9,856 nucleotides of DNA from Desulfobacteraceae bacterium UBA2230. Lineage in GTDB: Bacteria > Desulfobacterota > Desulfobacteria > Desulfobacterales > Desulfosarcinaceae. This document shows positions 1 through 5,796 of this stretch, in pieces. The position numbers were made by a program, and so were the translations under genes. The stretch is from positions 1 through 9,856 of the forward strand of contig DDYQ01000196.1 in NCBI GenBank assembly GCA_002348005.1. The letters run 5' to 3'. The notes under the pieces were generated by a model, which saw only the letters and a list, made by a program, of their open reading frames with translations, was not told where the DNA came from and ran no database searches. Every line of letters starts with the position of its first letter. The stretch's first letter is position 1.

Positions 1-1049
1 TCGAGGAAGGCGTTGCCGAAGCCTTCGTATAAGCTGGGATACGTGATGAAATCGGCATGCGGATAGATGTCCCACAGGCTATAGGGGTGTCTGTGGCGTT
101 TGTTGCCGTTGAGTGGATCCGAAATCCGCGTGTTGACCAGGCGAAGATCCACCTGATGCTCCTCGGCATAGCTTTTCAGCCAGTCGGCATACTCGTAGCC
201 TTCATCGCCGGCCTCGTGGGAAATCACCAGCTTGTAGCGGTTGTCCTTCAGTTGGCGCACCAGTTCAATCGAGTGCTCGATGCCCTTGCGCTGCACAATG
301 CGCGTCGGTTGCAGGATCACCTTGTCCTCGGGTGACAATCCGATTGCCGTCCGGAAAGCCGCCGATTGCACCGGATCGACCTGCGGCGGATTGGCAAAAT
401 CGAGTACGTTGGGGATGATGGTGGACGAGATGCCCGTGCGCAGCGCCAGTTCCTCCTGGGCGGCCGTATTGATCACCACATGTTCGATGCTGGGCAGCTT
501 GGGCGGAAACGCCATGCGCAGGTAGTCGTCCACTGCATTGATGGTGAAGCGATTGCGTTCCCAGTGAAAGTCGTGGTGGTGTGCAATGGTCGGTATCTGG
601 CGCTCGGCGATGATCTCGGTCAGCGCCACACCCAGGGGGATATGCAGCGGAATGGTGATCGCATTTTCGATGATCAAGAGATCAATGGCGAATTGTTCGA
701 TGAATTCCTCGATATCCACCTTGAGCAGCGTCTTGATGGCGTGGATGGTTTCAGTGACATTGGCCTTGCGGCCTTTGCGCCCGAAGATGCGATCATTCAG
801 CCATTGATTGTTTTCGTGTTTGAAGTGCGCCTCCGGCACCAGTTTGCAGCATTCGTCGTCATGCTCCAGTTCGCCGGCCAGCCAGAAGCAGCGGTGTCCG
901 GCATCGGTCAATACCTGGGCCCATTTGCTGGCTTCCATGGAAACTCCGTCCGTGCCGGCGAAACGGGTAGAGATGAAGCCGATGTTTTTGGTCATATGGG
1001 AGCCGTCATCTTCGATAGGGGGGTTATTGCAAGTTGTTGATGGAATCAT
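1..1049 (-). CDS. GT4-family glycosyltransferase, C-terminus cut by window edge
   Basis: Reading the minus strand from 1049 gives 349 codons with no stop, running off the window at base 1. The N-terminus (ISTRFAGTDGVSMEASKWA from about residue 26) has the Gly-rich donor/acceptor loop and helix typical of GT-B retaining glycosyltransferases. The middle has an HHHDFHWER segment, and a PTRIVQRKGIEHSIEL segment matches the start of the second Rossmann domain. The final visible residues, YEGFGNAFL plus a GA- codon, are the first part of the E-x7-E signature of GT4 enzymes, so only the last C-terminal portion is missing. I chose the ATG at 1049 because GGAG lies five bases upstream; the internal ATG at 995 has no good ribosome site. 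The gene follows a UDP-sugar pyrophosphorylase homologue and has its own promoter. The sugar acceptor cannot be deduced; UDP-glucose as donor is inferred from the neighbour. Confidence 0.85.
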   Translation of the reverse strand, partial: MIPSTTCNNPPIEDDGSHMTKNIGFISTRFAGTDGVSMEASKWAQVLTDAGHRCFWLAGELEHDDECCKLVPEAHFKHENNQWLNDRIFGRKGRKANVTETIHAIKTLLKVDIEEFIEQFAIDLLIIENAITIPLHIPLGVALTEIIAERQIPTIAHHHDFHWERNRFTINAVDDYLRMAFPPKLPSIEHVVINTAAQEELALRTGISSTIIPNVLDFANPPQVDPVQSAAFRTAIGLSPEDKVILQPTRIVQRKGIEHSIELVRQLKDNRYKLVISHEAGDEGYEYADWLKSYAEEHQVDLRLVNTRISDPLNGNKRHRHPYSLWDIYPHADFITYPSLYEGFGNAFL

Positions 1050-1090
1050 GTTCACTCCGGTCCAGAGACCGTATCGCACGGGATTACCTC

Positions 1091-1109
1091 ACGGGCCTAC
1101 GCCCGTAGG
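1091..1109 (-). promoter_or_regulatory. Overlapping alternative hairpins in the glycosyltransferase leader
   Basis: Arms 1091-1096 and 1101-1106 pair perfectly (6 bp, 4-nt loop). An overlapping pair, 1096-1100 with 1105-1109 (5 bp), is mutually exclusive with it. Both lie in the leader between the predicted transcription start near 1126 and the start codon at 1049. No T-run follows, so this is not an intrinsic terminator. A regulatory role is only a possibility. Confidence 0.3.
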
Positions 1110-1132
1110 GCTTCTATCAGCTAAAGTCGCGC

Positions 1133-1160
1133 ATTCTATCGACCTGGGTGTCGATGTCAA
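1133..1160 (-). promoter_or_regulatory. Sigma70-like promoter for the glycosyltransferase
   Basis: On the minus strand TTGACA (1160-1155, 6/6) is followed by a 16-base spacer and TAGAAT (1138-1133, 5/6). Transcription would start near 1126, leaving a leader of about 77 bases. The spacer is itself an inverted repeat (TCGAC, six bases, GTCGA), a possible operator. It lies just after the stop codon of the upstream pyrophosphorylase gene, so the glycosyltransferase can be expressed separately. Confidence 0.6.
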
Positions 1161-1189
1161 CTCCAAATTAAGATCGGCCGACATCCTGT

Positions 1190-2575
1190 TTACAGATCCA
1201 GGTCCCTGTCGATCAAGCTTCCGGCCGTGACCACCGCACCTTTTGGGCCCCTGTTACGAATGGCCACGCGGCCTCTGATCGTCACGTCACGCTCGAACAT
1301 CACATCGCCCCTGACCGTCAGTTCCTCGCATTCAATCAAGCTGGGAATGCCCTGCCCGAATCGTTTCTCGAAATCGTCGATTCGGGTATAGTACTTTGGA
1401 TCGAGCTGGATTTGAATCCGTCCCAGTCGCCGGGCCGGATTCGGCACCAATCGTCCACCCTGATCGAAGATGAAGCAATCCGAGCGCAACGCCAGAAGAT
1501 CGGCGCATTTCTTGACCGGCCGGAAGCGGGTGTCCGGAACCCTCACCGCCGCGGCATTTTCGAACAGCGAAATGGCCGCACCCATGGCCGTTTCGATTTG
1601 AAAGACCGCTGGGCTTTTCTTTTCACGCGGATCGAGCGTTTTAGGGTTGAGGATAATGGGCAGGCGCACCAGTTTCTCGCGCCGGATCAGGGCATCGAGT
1701 TCCGGCAGATGGATCCATATCGAGTTCACATTAAAATAGCGGTACAAGTTGATGTCCTGAAACGCGTTGCAGTCTTCTTCGGGGCACTGGGCGATCTCGC
1801 GCAGGATCAGGCGCCCGTTCTTATGCCGCGCCAGATGCCCGCCCTTCATATCGGCCGGGGTGCGCTGGGCCACTTCCATCATGATCGGAAATCCTCCCGC
1901 GGCGAAATAACCCAGCAGCGCCCGGTCCAGAGTGGCGCCCAGGTTATCGCAGTTGGCGATCAAGGCGTATTCGATGCCATCGGCGATAAACTGCGCCAGC
2001 AAACCGGAGGTGTGCAGGGCGGTGTAGATTTCGCCATGGCCGGGCGGATTCCATTCCAGATCGGGATTGTCCGGCCAGCGAGCGGGTGAAAGATCGCTGC
2101 GCAGAATCTTGGGAAACTTGTGCTGCAAGAAAAATCGCGGCTGGCGTTCAGGATTGAGGGCGGCCACGGCGGCACGCGTGTCGCGGTCGGTATTGAAACT
2201 GTTCATGAAGACAAGGGGCACATCATCGATAGCGGCTTGTTCGATGATGATTTGCAAAAAAGACTTGCCCGTCTTCACGTCAAGCAGCGACTTGGCGCCG
2301 GTCAGCCCCATACTGGTGCCGAGGCCGCCATTGAGCACGATTTGAACCGTCCGTTTAAGCGCTTGTACACCGGTGTCGGCATGTGACTGCAACTGTTTGA
2401 TGTCGGGTATCTGCTCTTCGTCGACCGGGGAGATATCCGCATCTGAAATCATGCCGGTGGTACCCTGCACGACTTGTTCATAATAATAAGCGAATGTCTC
2501 GATCACCACGGGAGGGAGACTTGCACCTTCCATTTTGGCGACAAATGCAGATAGCTGCGGCAACTTCGAATCCAA
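1190..2575 (-). CDS. UDPGP-family UTP--sugar-1-phosphate uridylyltransferase
   Basis: This 461-residue protein belongs to the eukaryotic-type UDP-sugar pyrophosphorylase family (UGP2/UAP1-like), unrelated to the short bacterial GalU. Visible marks are the nucleotide-binding loop LNGGLGTSMG (81-90) with the family Lys at about 95, PPGHGEIY (167-174), NCDNLGA (198-204, uridine/metal site), FNVNSIW (281-287) and NPK (310-312). The C-terminal region (about 430-450) looks like a short left-handed beta-helix. The family makes UDP-glucose, UDP-GlcNAc or UDP-galactose from UTP and the sugar-1-phosphate; UDP-glucose is the likeliest product but is not proven. Translation starts at a TTG, supported by AAGGAGG six bases upstream. 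The gene has its own promoter and lies after the ilvE terminator, upstream of a glycosyltransferase that could use its product. Confidence 0.88.
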   Translation of the reverse strand: MDSKLPQLSAFVAKMEGASLPPVVIETFAYYYEQVVQGTTGMISDADISPVDEEQIPDIKQLQSHADTGVQALKRTVQIVLNGGLGTSMGLTGAKSLLDVKTGKSFLQIIIEQAAIDDVPLVFMNSFNTDRDTRAAVAALNPERQPRFFLQHKFPKILRSDLSPARWPDNPDLEWNPPGHGEIYTALHTSGLLAQFIADGIEYALIANCDNLGATLDRALLGYFAAGGFPIMMEVAQRTPADMKGGHLARHKNGRLILREIAQCPEEDCNAFQDINLYRYFNVNSIWIHLPELDALIRREKLVRLPIILNPKTLDPREKKSPAVFQIETAMGAAISLFENAAAVRVPDTRFRPVKKCADLLALRSDCFIFDQGGRLVPNPARRLGRIQIQLDPKYYTRIDDFEKRFGQGIPSLIECEELTVRGDVMFERDVTIRGRVAIRNRGPKGAVVTAGSLIDRDLDL

Positions 2576-2611
2576 AGGCGCCCTCCTTGCGGGTTAAACT
2601 GGCCTACATTC

Positions 2612-2639
2612 ATTATATCGACTATTCGAGCCGAGGCAA
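2612..2639 (-). promoter_or_regulatory. Sigma70-like promoter for the UDPGP gene
   Basis: On the minus strand TTGCCT (2639-2634, 4/6) is followed by 16 bases and a perfect TATAAT (2617-2612). Predicted start near 2605 leaves a leader of about 30 bases that contains the strong ribosome site of the TTG-initiated gene at 2575. Confidence 0.65.
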
Positions 2640-2687
2640 TAAAAGGATTTGATCATCCGGGGTGATGCGGCGGACCAGAGCGGAATC

Positions 2688-2719
2688 ATAAAATGAAGTC
2701 CCGGTCCGATGGACCGGGA
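2688..2719 (-). terminator. Intrinsic terminator after ilvE
   Basis: A perfect 9-bp GC-rich stem (2711-2719 with 2699-2707, 3-nt loop) lies 23 bases past the ilvE stop. In the direction of transcription it is followed by a T-rich tail (TTCATTTTAT, 2697-2688). The tail is interrupted, so termination may be incomplete. It separates ilvE from the UDPGP promoter. Confidence 0.7.
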
Positions 2720-2741
2720 TTCGGGGCATGCAGTCAACAGA

Positions 2742-3806
2742 TCAGCAGACCGGTTCGATCCAGCCCATGGGATCTTCTGAGCGGCCGTACTGAATGTCGA
2801 CAATGGAACTGAAAAATTTCTGGGCCAGGGGGCCGACATTGCCCTCACCGATGGTGAGCACGGTCTCTTCGACTTTGAGTTGGCCGACCGGTGAGATTAC
2901 GGCGGCTGTTCCGGAACCGAAAACTTCACTCAGCCGGCCGCTTTTATGGGCGGAAACCACTTCATCGACACTGATCCGGCGTTCGCTGGCCGCAAGGCCC
3001 CAGTGGCGTGCCAGCTGCAGCACCGAGGCGCGTGTGACGCCCGGAAGAATGCTGCCGCTGAGCTGGGGGGTGACGATCTCGTTGTCGATGACGAAGAAGA
3101 TGTTCATGGCTCCGACCTCTTCGATATACCTCTGCTCCACACCGTCGAGCCACAACACCTGCGTATACCCCGCCCGATGGGCTTCTTCACCAGCCAGCAG
3201 ACTGGCAGCATAATTTCCCGGTGTCTTGGTATCTCCCACCCCGCCGCGTACAGCGCGCACATGATCCCGGGTGACCATGATTTTTACCGGGTTGAAGCCT
3301 TCCGGGTAGTAGGCGCCCACGGGCGATAAAATGATGAAAAAGCGGTAGGTGTGGGAGGCGCGAACACCCAGAAAGGGATCGGTCGCAATGATGGTCGGCC
3401 GGATGTACAGGGATGTGCCAGTTGCTGCCGGGACCCATTCCTTTTCAATCGTGATCAACTGTTTGAGGGCCTCCAGGGCCGCATCCGGATCCATTTGGGG
3501 TATGCACAGCTTGCCCGCCGAGTAATTGAGGCGTTTCAGATTCTCGCGCGGCCGGAAAAGCTGGATTTTGCCGCCTGCCGTGCGGTAAGCTTTGAGACCT
3601 TCGAAAATGGCCTGGCCGTAATGCAGCACCATCGTGGAGGGGTCCATCACCAGGGGCCCATAGGGTTCAATGCGTCCATTGTACCAGCCCTTTTCCGGAT
3701 GATAGTCCATGTTGAACATGTGATCGGTGAAATGAATACCGAAACCCAATTTGTCCTGTTCGGGTTTCGGTTTAAGCTGGGCACATCTTCTGATCCCAAA
3801 TTCCAT
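2742..3806 (-). CDS. ilvE: Branched-chain amino acid aminotransferase (class IV PLP)
   Basis: This 354-residue fold-type IV PLP enzyme catalyses the last step of leucine, isoleucine and valine synthesis: 2-oxo acid plus glutamate gives amino acid plus 2-oxoglutarate, in the cytoplasm. The length and the sequence GDTKTPGNYA match the larger (mitochondrial/BCAT-like) subgroup; K194 in that segment is the Schiff-base lysine. Other conserved marks are YGQAIFEGLKAY (63-74), the EVGAMN segment (230-235) that holds the PLP ring contact, SGSILPGVTR (250-259), and EVFGSGTAAVISPV (294-307) near the phosphate and substrate site. The ATG at 3806 has AAGGAG six bases upstream. The gene lies 42 bases after the PPC-domain gene, consistent with co-transcription, and ends at a hairpin terminator. 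Nothing is missing. Confidence 0.95.
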   Translation of the reverse strand: MEFGIRRCAQLKPKPEQDKLGFGIHFTDHMFNMDYHPEKGWYNGRIEPYGPLVMDPSTMVLHYGQAIFEGLKAYRTAGGKIQLFRPRENLKRLNYSAGKLCIPQMDPDAALEALKQLITIEKEWVPAATGTSLYIRPTIIATDPFLGVRASHTYRFFIILSPVGAYYPEGFNPVKIMVTRDHVRAVRGGVGDTKTPGNYAASLLAGEEAHRAGYTQVLWLDGVEQRYIEEVGAMNIFFVIDNEIVTPQLSGSILPGVTRASVLQLARHWGLAASERRISVDEVVSAHKSGRLSEVFGSGTAAVISPVGQLKVEETVLTIGEGNVGPLAQKFFSSIVDIQYGRSEDPMGWIEPVC

Positions 3807-3848
3807 GTTGTTCTCCTTGAACCGAAGTTGAACCGGCGGAATGATGAA

Positions 3849-4304
3849 TTATCTTTGCGGCCACAGCATCAGGCCGGTAGCGGGGTCGTACACCCTTGTA
3901 AACGAAGTTCCCGAAAGCTCCTGCAGATCCAGTTCTCCCGAGTGGAGCCGGCTTTCCGAGAAAAGCGTTCCACCCCAGACGTGTCCGTCAAGATCGGCCG
4001 CCGAGATCCGGCCGTTGATCTGCCAGCCAGAAGCCGAGCGGCTGACGTTGCCCGTGCAATTGACGATCTCGAAAAAGCCTTCCCTGCGCTGGGTCACATA
4101 AACCTGCTGGTGTTGATCATAGGTACCGATCGTTAACACCGAGGCCGTTCCGATCAATGAGAAAACGGCCAGATCGACGCTGTTGCGGGCACAAGCCGCT
4201 TCCAGGCCGGCAATCAGGTCCAGATTGGCCGGCAATGCCACCAGAAAACGTCTTCCCGCTTGGTACGAGGGGTCTCGCATATGCACCGCGTGTTTTGTCC
4301 GCAT
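3849..4304 (-). CDS. PPC/DUF296 domain protein
   Basis: This 151-residue protein is a single PPC (plants and prokaryotes conserved, DUF296) domain, the trimeric fold also found attached to AT-hook proteins of plants. Visible family features are the opening GRRFLVALPANLDLIAGLEA (18-37), a hydrophobic strand DLAVFSLIGTASVLTIGTYD (44-63), EIVNCTGNVS (79-88), and the DGHVWGGTLF segment (106-115) that matches the conserved G-H-x-x-G-G-x-L core. The bacterial members are often called DNA-binding, but their biochemical role is unsettled. The frame stays open up to a TTG at 4424 (191 residues), yet the extra 40 residues are unlike the family and have no ribosome site, so I prefer the ATG at 4304; ATG 4280 is also possible. 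It lies 42 bases upstream of ilvE, probably in one transcript. Confidence 0.75.
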   Translation of the reverse strand: MRTKHAVHMRDPSYQAGRRFLVALPANLDLIAGLEAACARNSVDLAVFSLIGTASVLTIGTYDQHQQVYVTQRREGFFEIVNCTGNVSRSASGWQINGRISAADLDGHVWGGTLFSESRLHSGELDLQELSGTSFTRVYDPATGLMLWPQR

Positions 4305-4373
4305 GAAAGCGCCTGGGGCGCGCTTCCTGCGTGGTCCCACTGTGTGCAGAGTAAAGTGCAGGAAAGCGGGCTC

Positions 4374-4403
4374 ACCATAGCACCACCCTCCCACCGGATG
4401 CAA
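4374..4403 (-). promoter_or_regulatory. Weak candidate promoter upstream of the PPC gene
   Basis: On the minus strand TTGCAT (4403-4398) is followed by 18 bases and TATGGT (4379-4374, 4/6). The -35 match is poor (3/6). It would give a transcript starting near 4367 and a leader of about 60 bases to ATG 4304, which fits the shorter gene start. Confidence 0.25.
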
Positions 4404-4493
4404 GTCTCGGCATCGCTTTGTCAAGCTGGAAATGTGTTCCGGGCAAGTCGGCAGGCCTGAGAGGTCGTTTGTCCACTGCGCTGCGATGCAGGG

Positions 4494-5135
4494 CTATCGC
4501 CTGCGGGGATAAACTTCAGGGTAGAGGCGGTAGGCGCATTCGGGGCAGATGCCGTGGGAGAAGTCGGCTTCGGAGTGCGAAGCGATATATTCTTCGATCG
4601 GGTGCCATGCTCCTGCATGGTCGCGGATCTTCTTGCATGACGCACAGATCGGCAACAAGCCGCTGAGACGTTTGATTTCCAGCAGGGCTTTCTCCAACTC
4701 GGCGATGAGGCGCTCGCGCTCTTTTGCCGCCTGGTGACGGATAAGGGTGATTTCAATTGTCGAGCGAAGTTCGGTATTGTCATACGGTTTGATGATATAA
4801 CCAAAAGGTTTGGTCCGGATTGCCCGATCCAGAACATCCTGGTCACTCAGACACGAGAGGAAGATGATCGGCACGTCCATGTGGTTGGCAATCTGTTCGG
4901 CGGCTTCGATGCCGTTCATGTCGCCTTCCAGCAGAATATCCATCAGGATCAGGTCCGGGTGACATTCCAGGGCACGTGTGACCGCCTTGGATCCCGATCT
5001 GGCGATCGCACAGACGGCGTGGCCGAAGCTCTCCAGACGGGCTTCCAGCACGGTGGCGACATTGGGATCATCCTCCACCACCAGGATCGTGGCCGGCTGT
5101 CGCACCGGAGCCATGGCGTGTGAACTGGTACGCAT
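4494..5135 (-). CDS. Receiver-domain response regulator with Cys4-type C-terminal tail
   Basis: This 213-residue protein begins with a complete receiver domain (about 16-135): acidic pocket E21-D22-D23, phosphoacceptor D66 in LILMDILLEGDMNGIEAAE, switch S94 and invariant K116-P117. A charged helix (about 135-160, KERERLIAELEKALLEIKRL) is probably a coiled coil. The tail has C164-x2-C167 and H194-x2-C197-x2-C200, a likely metal-binding knuckle that in Desulfobacterota is often placed at the end of receiver and PAS proteins. There is no DNA-binding helix-turn-helix, GGDEF or kinase domain, so output is probably protein-protein interaction. No partner kinase is in the window. The ATG at 5135 has a strong AGGAGG eleven bases upstream, a little far; ATG 5114 is an alternative. 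A 69-base gap to the PPC open frame leaves joint transcription possible. Confidence 0.85.
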   Translation of the reverse strand: MRTSSHAMAPVRQPATILVVEDDPNVATVLEARLESFGHAVCAIARSGSKAVTRALECHPDLILMDILLEGDMNGIEAAEQIANHMDVPIIFLSCLSDQDVLDRAIRTKPFGYIIKPYDNTELRSTIEITLIRHQAAKERERLIAELEKALLEIKRLSGLLPICASCKKIRDHAGAWHPIEEYIASHSEADFSHGICPECAYRLYPEVYPRRR

Positions 5136-5174
5136 TATCGATCAGACCTCCTGGGCACCATGTTTTCTGAATCA

Positions 5175-5197
5175 CCCGACGAACGGTGCGCGTCGGG
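5175..5197 (-). repeat. Hairpin in the leader of the regulator gene
   Basis: CCCGACG (5175-5181) and CGTCGGG (5191-5197) form a 7-bp stem with a 9-nt loop, about 40 bases upstream of the regulator start codon. Neither strand has a following T-run, so it is not a terminator. It could be an operator or a stabilising leader structure. Confidence 0.4.
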
Positions 5198-5303
5198 CAG
5201 TCGCTTCAATTGCAAAAAATGTATTCTCTGTTCCCTTTTTGTGCGCAGCCCCATCGGCTTGGCGATCGCTTGCATTCAGGGCGAAGTAAAGAAAAAATCA
5301 AGG

Positions 5304-5324
5304 ATTCAAGCCCTTATCTTGAAT
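5304..5324. repeat. Perfect inverted repeat, possible operator
   Basis: ATTCAAG (5304-5310) and CTTGAAT (5318-5324) are perfect 7-bp arms around a 7-base spacer. Arm centres are 14 bases apart, more than one helical turn. It lies between divergent genes, where a dimeric regulator could act on both. Low GC sets it apart from its flanks. Confidence 0.35.
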
Positions 5325-5455
5325 TTCGGCTATCCGGGTAACGCAACGGGAACTCGCTTTAAATTGCGGTTTACGGGGCTGTCGTGATAAATGCAATTGT
5401 CCTGCCATTCGCCGGAGAAGGACGGGGAGTCAACCGCAAACAATCGGGTGATCCT

Positions 5456-5605
5456 ATGCAACGCTATACATGCAGTGAGTACCGCCGAGAGATGATTCTG
5501 ATGAGTCTTAAAAGGCAGGCTGCCGATCCGAATATCAGCCCGCTTGAAAAGGACAAACTGAAGGAACAGATCCGGCAGTTGGAAGCTGAAATGGGATTGG
5601 AATAG
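5456..5605 (+). CDS. Small charged 49-residue protein, unknown function
   Basis: The frame from ATG 5456 encodes 49 residues beginning MQRYTCSEYRREMILMSLK and ending IRQLEAEMGLE. The whole protein is predicted helical and amphipathic with a dense run of Lys, Glu and Arg (about 27-46), like a short coiled coil. There are no membrane segments and one Cys (residue 6). I chose this ATG because GGTGAT, complementary to the 3' end of 16S rRNA, lies three bases upstream; the in-frame ATG at 5384 has no such site and would add 24 residues of unlikely sequence. It resembles small proteins I associate with Desulfobacterota genomes, but I cannot name a family. It is followed by the GAF-GGDEF gene, which appears to have its own promoter. 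Confidence 0.6.
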   Translation: MQRYTCSEYRREMILMSLKRQAADPNISPLEKDKLKEQIRQLEAEMGLE

Positions 5606-5615
5606 GACTAAGGCA

Positions 5616-5642
5616 TTGACAGGTGCCCTTTTTCGATTTAAT
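5616..5642 (+). promoter_or_regulatory. Candidate promoter of the GAF-GGDEF gene
   Basis: TTGACA (5616-5621, 6/6) is followed by a 15-base spacer and TTTAAT (5637-5642, 5/6). A 17-base spacer would instead give the poorer TAATAC. The short spacer lowers confidence. A start near 5650 leaves a leader of about 147 bases and places the alternative GTG start at 5623 inside the promoter. Confidence 0.45.
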
Positions 5643-5719
5643 ACCAAAGAAATCCTTGATTTATGTCGAAAAGTGGGCGTTGACTGCCGATCGCCGCGTT
5701 CATTGGGCAGGCAAAGCAC

Positions 5720-5770
5720 CGGCCGCCGTTGCATTCCAGCACAAATCCCTCCAATCGGCCGCCGTTGCAT
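5720..5770 (+). repeat. 15-bp direct repeat in the GAF-GGDEF leader
   Basis: CGGCCGCCGTTGCAT occurs at 5720-5734 and again at 5756-5770, start to start 36 bases. Both copies lie upstream of the preferred start at 5797. The core CGGCCG is palindromic. The function is unknown; repeated regulator binding or a simple local duplication are both possible. Confidence 0.6.
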
Positions 5771-5796
5771 CCGCGTACGGTAAGCAGGGCAAGCGC

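Larger units (their letters stand above)
5136..5455. other. Divergent intergenic region
   Basis: This 320-base region separates the minus-strand regulator gene from the plus-strand 49-residue gene. It is more AT-rich than its surroundings and has no convincing coding frame. The open frame from 5384 is only an upstream extension without a ribosome site. It holds two inverted repeats, listed separately, and must contain promoters for both flanking genes, but I could not assign a good -35/-10 pair to either. Confidence 0.6.

Noticed and set aside
366..1040. Plus-strand open frame of 224 codons
   Set aside because: It is the complement of the glycosyltransferase frame, which has clear GT4 motifs.
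1412..2089. Plus-strand open frame of 225 codons
   Set aside because: It is the complement of the UDPGP-family gene, with no family features.
2651..2665. Second hairpin-like sequence between ilvE and the UDPGP gene
   Set aside because: The arms pair over only four bases with mismatches; the stem at 2699-2719 is far better.
3351..4136. Plus-strand open frame of 261 codons
   Set aside because: It runs antisense across ilvE and the PPC gene; both are well supported on the minus strand.
5136..5455. GEMM-type cyclic dinucleotide riboswitch near the GGDEF gene
   Set aside because: I looked for the conserved core segments in this region and in the leader and did not see them.
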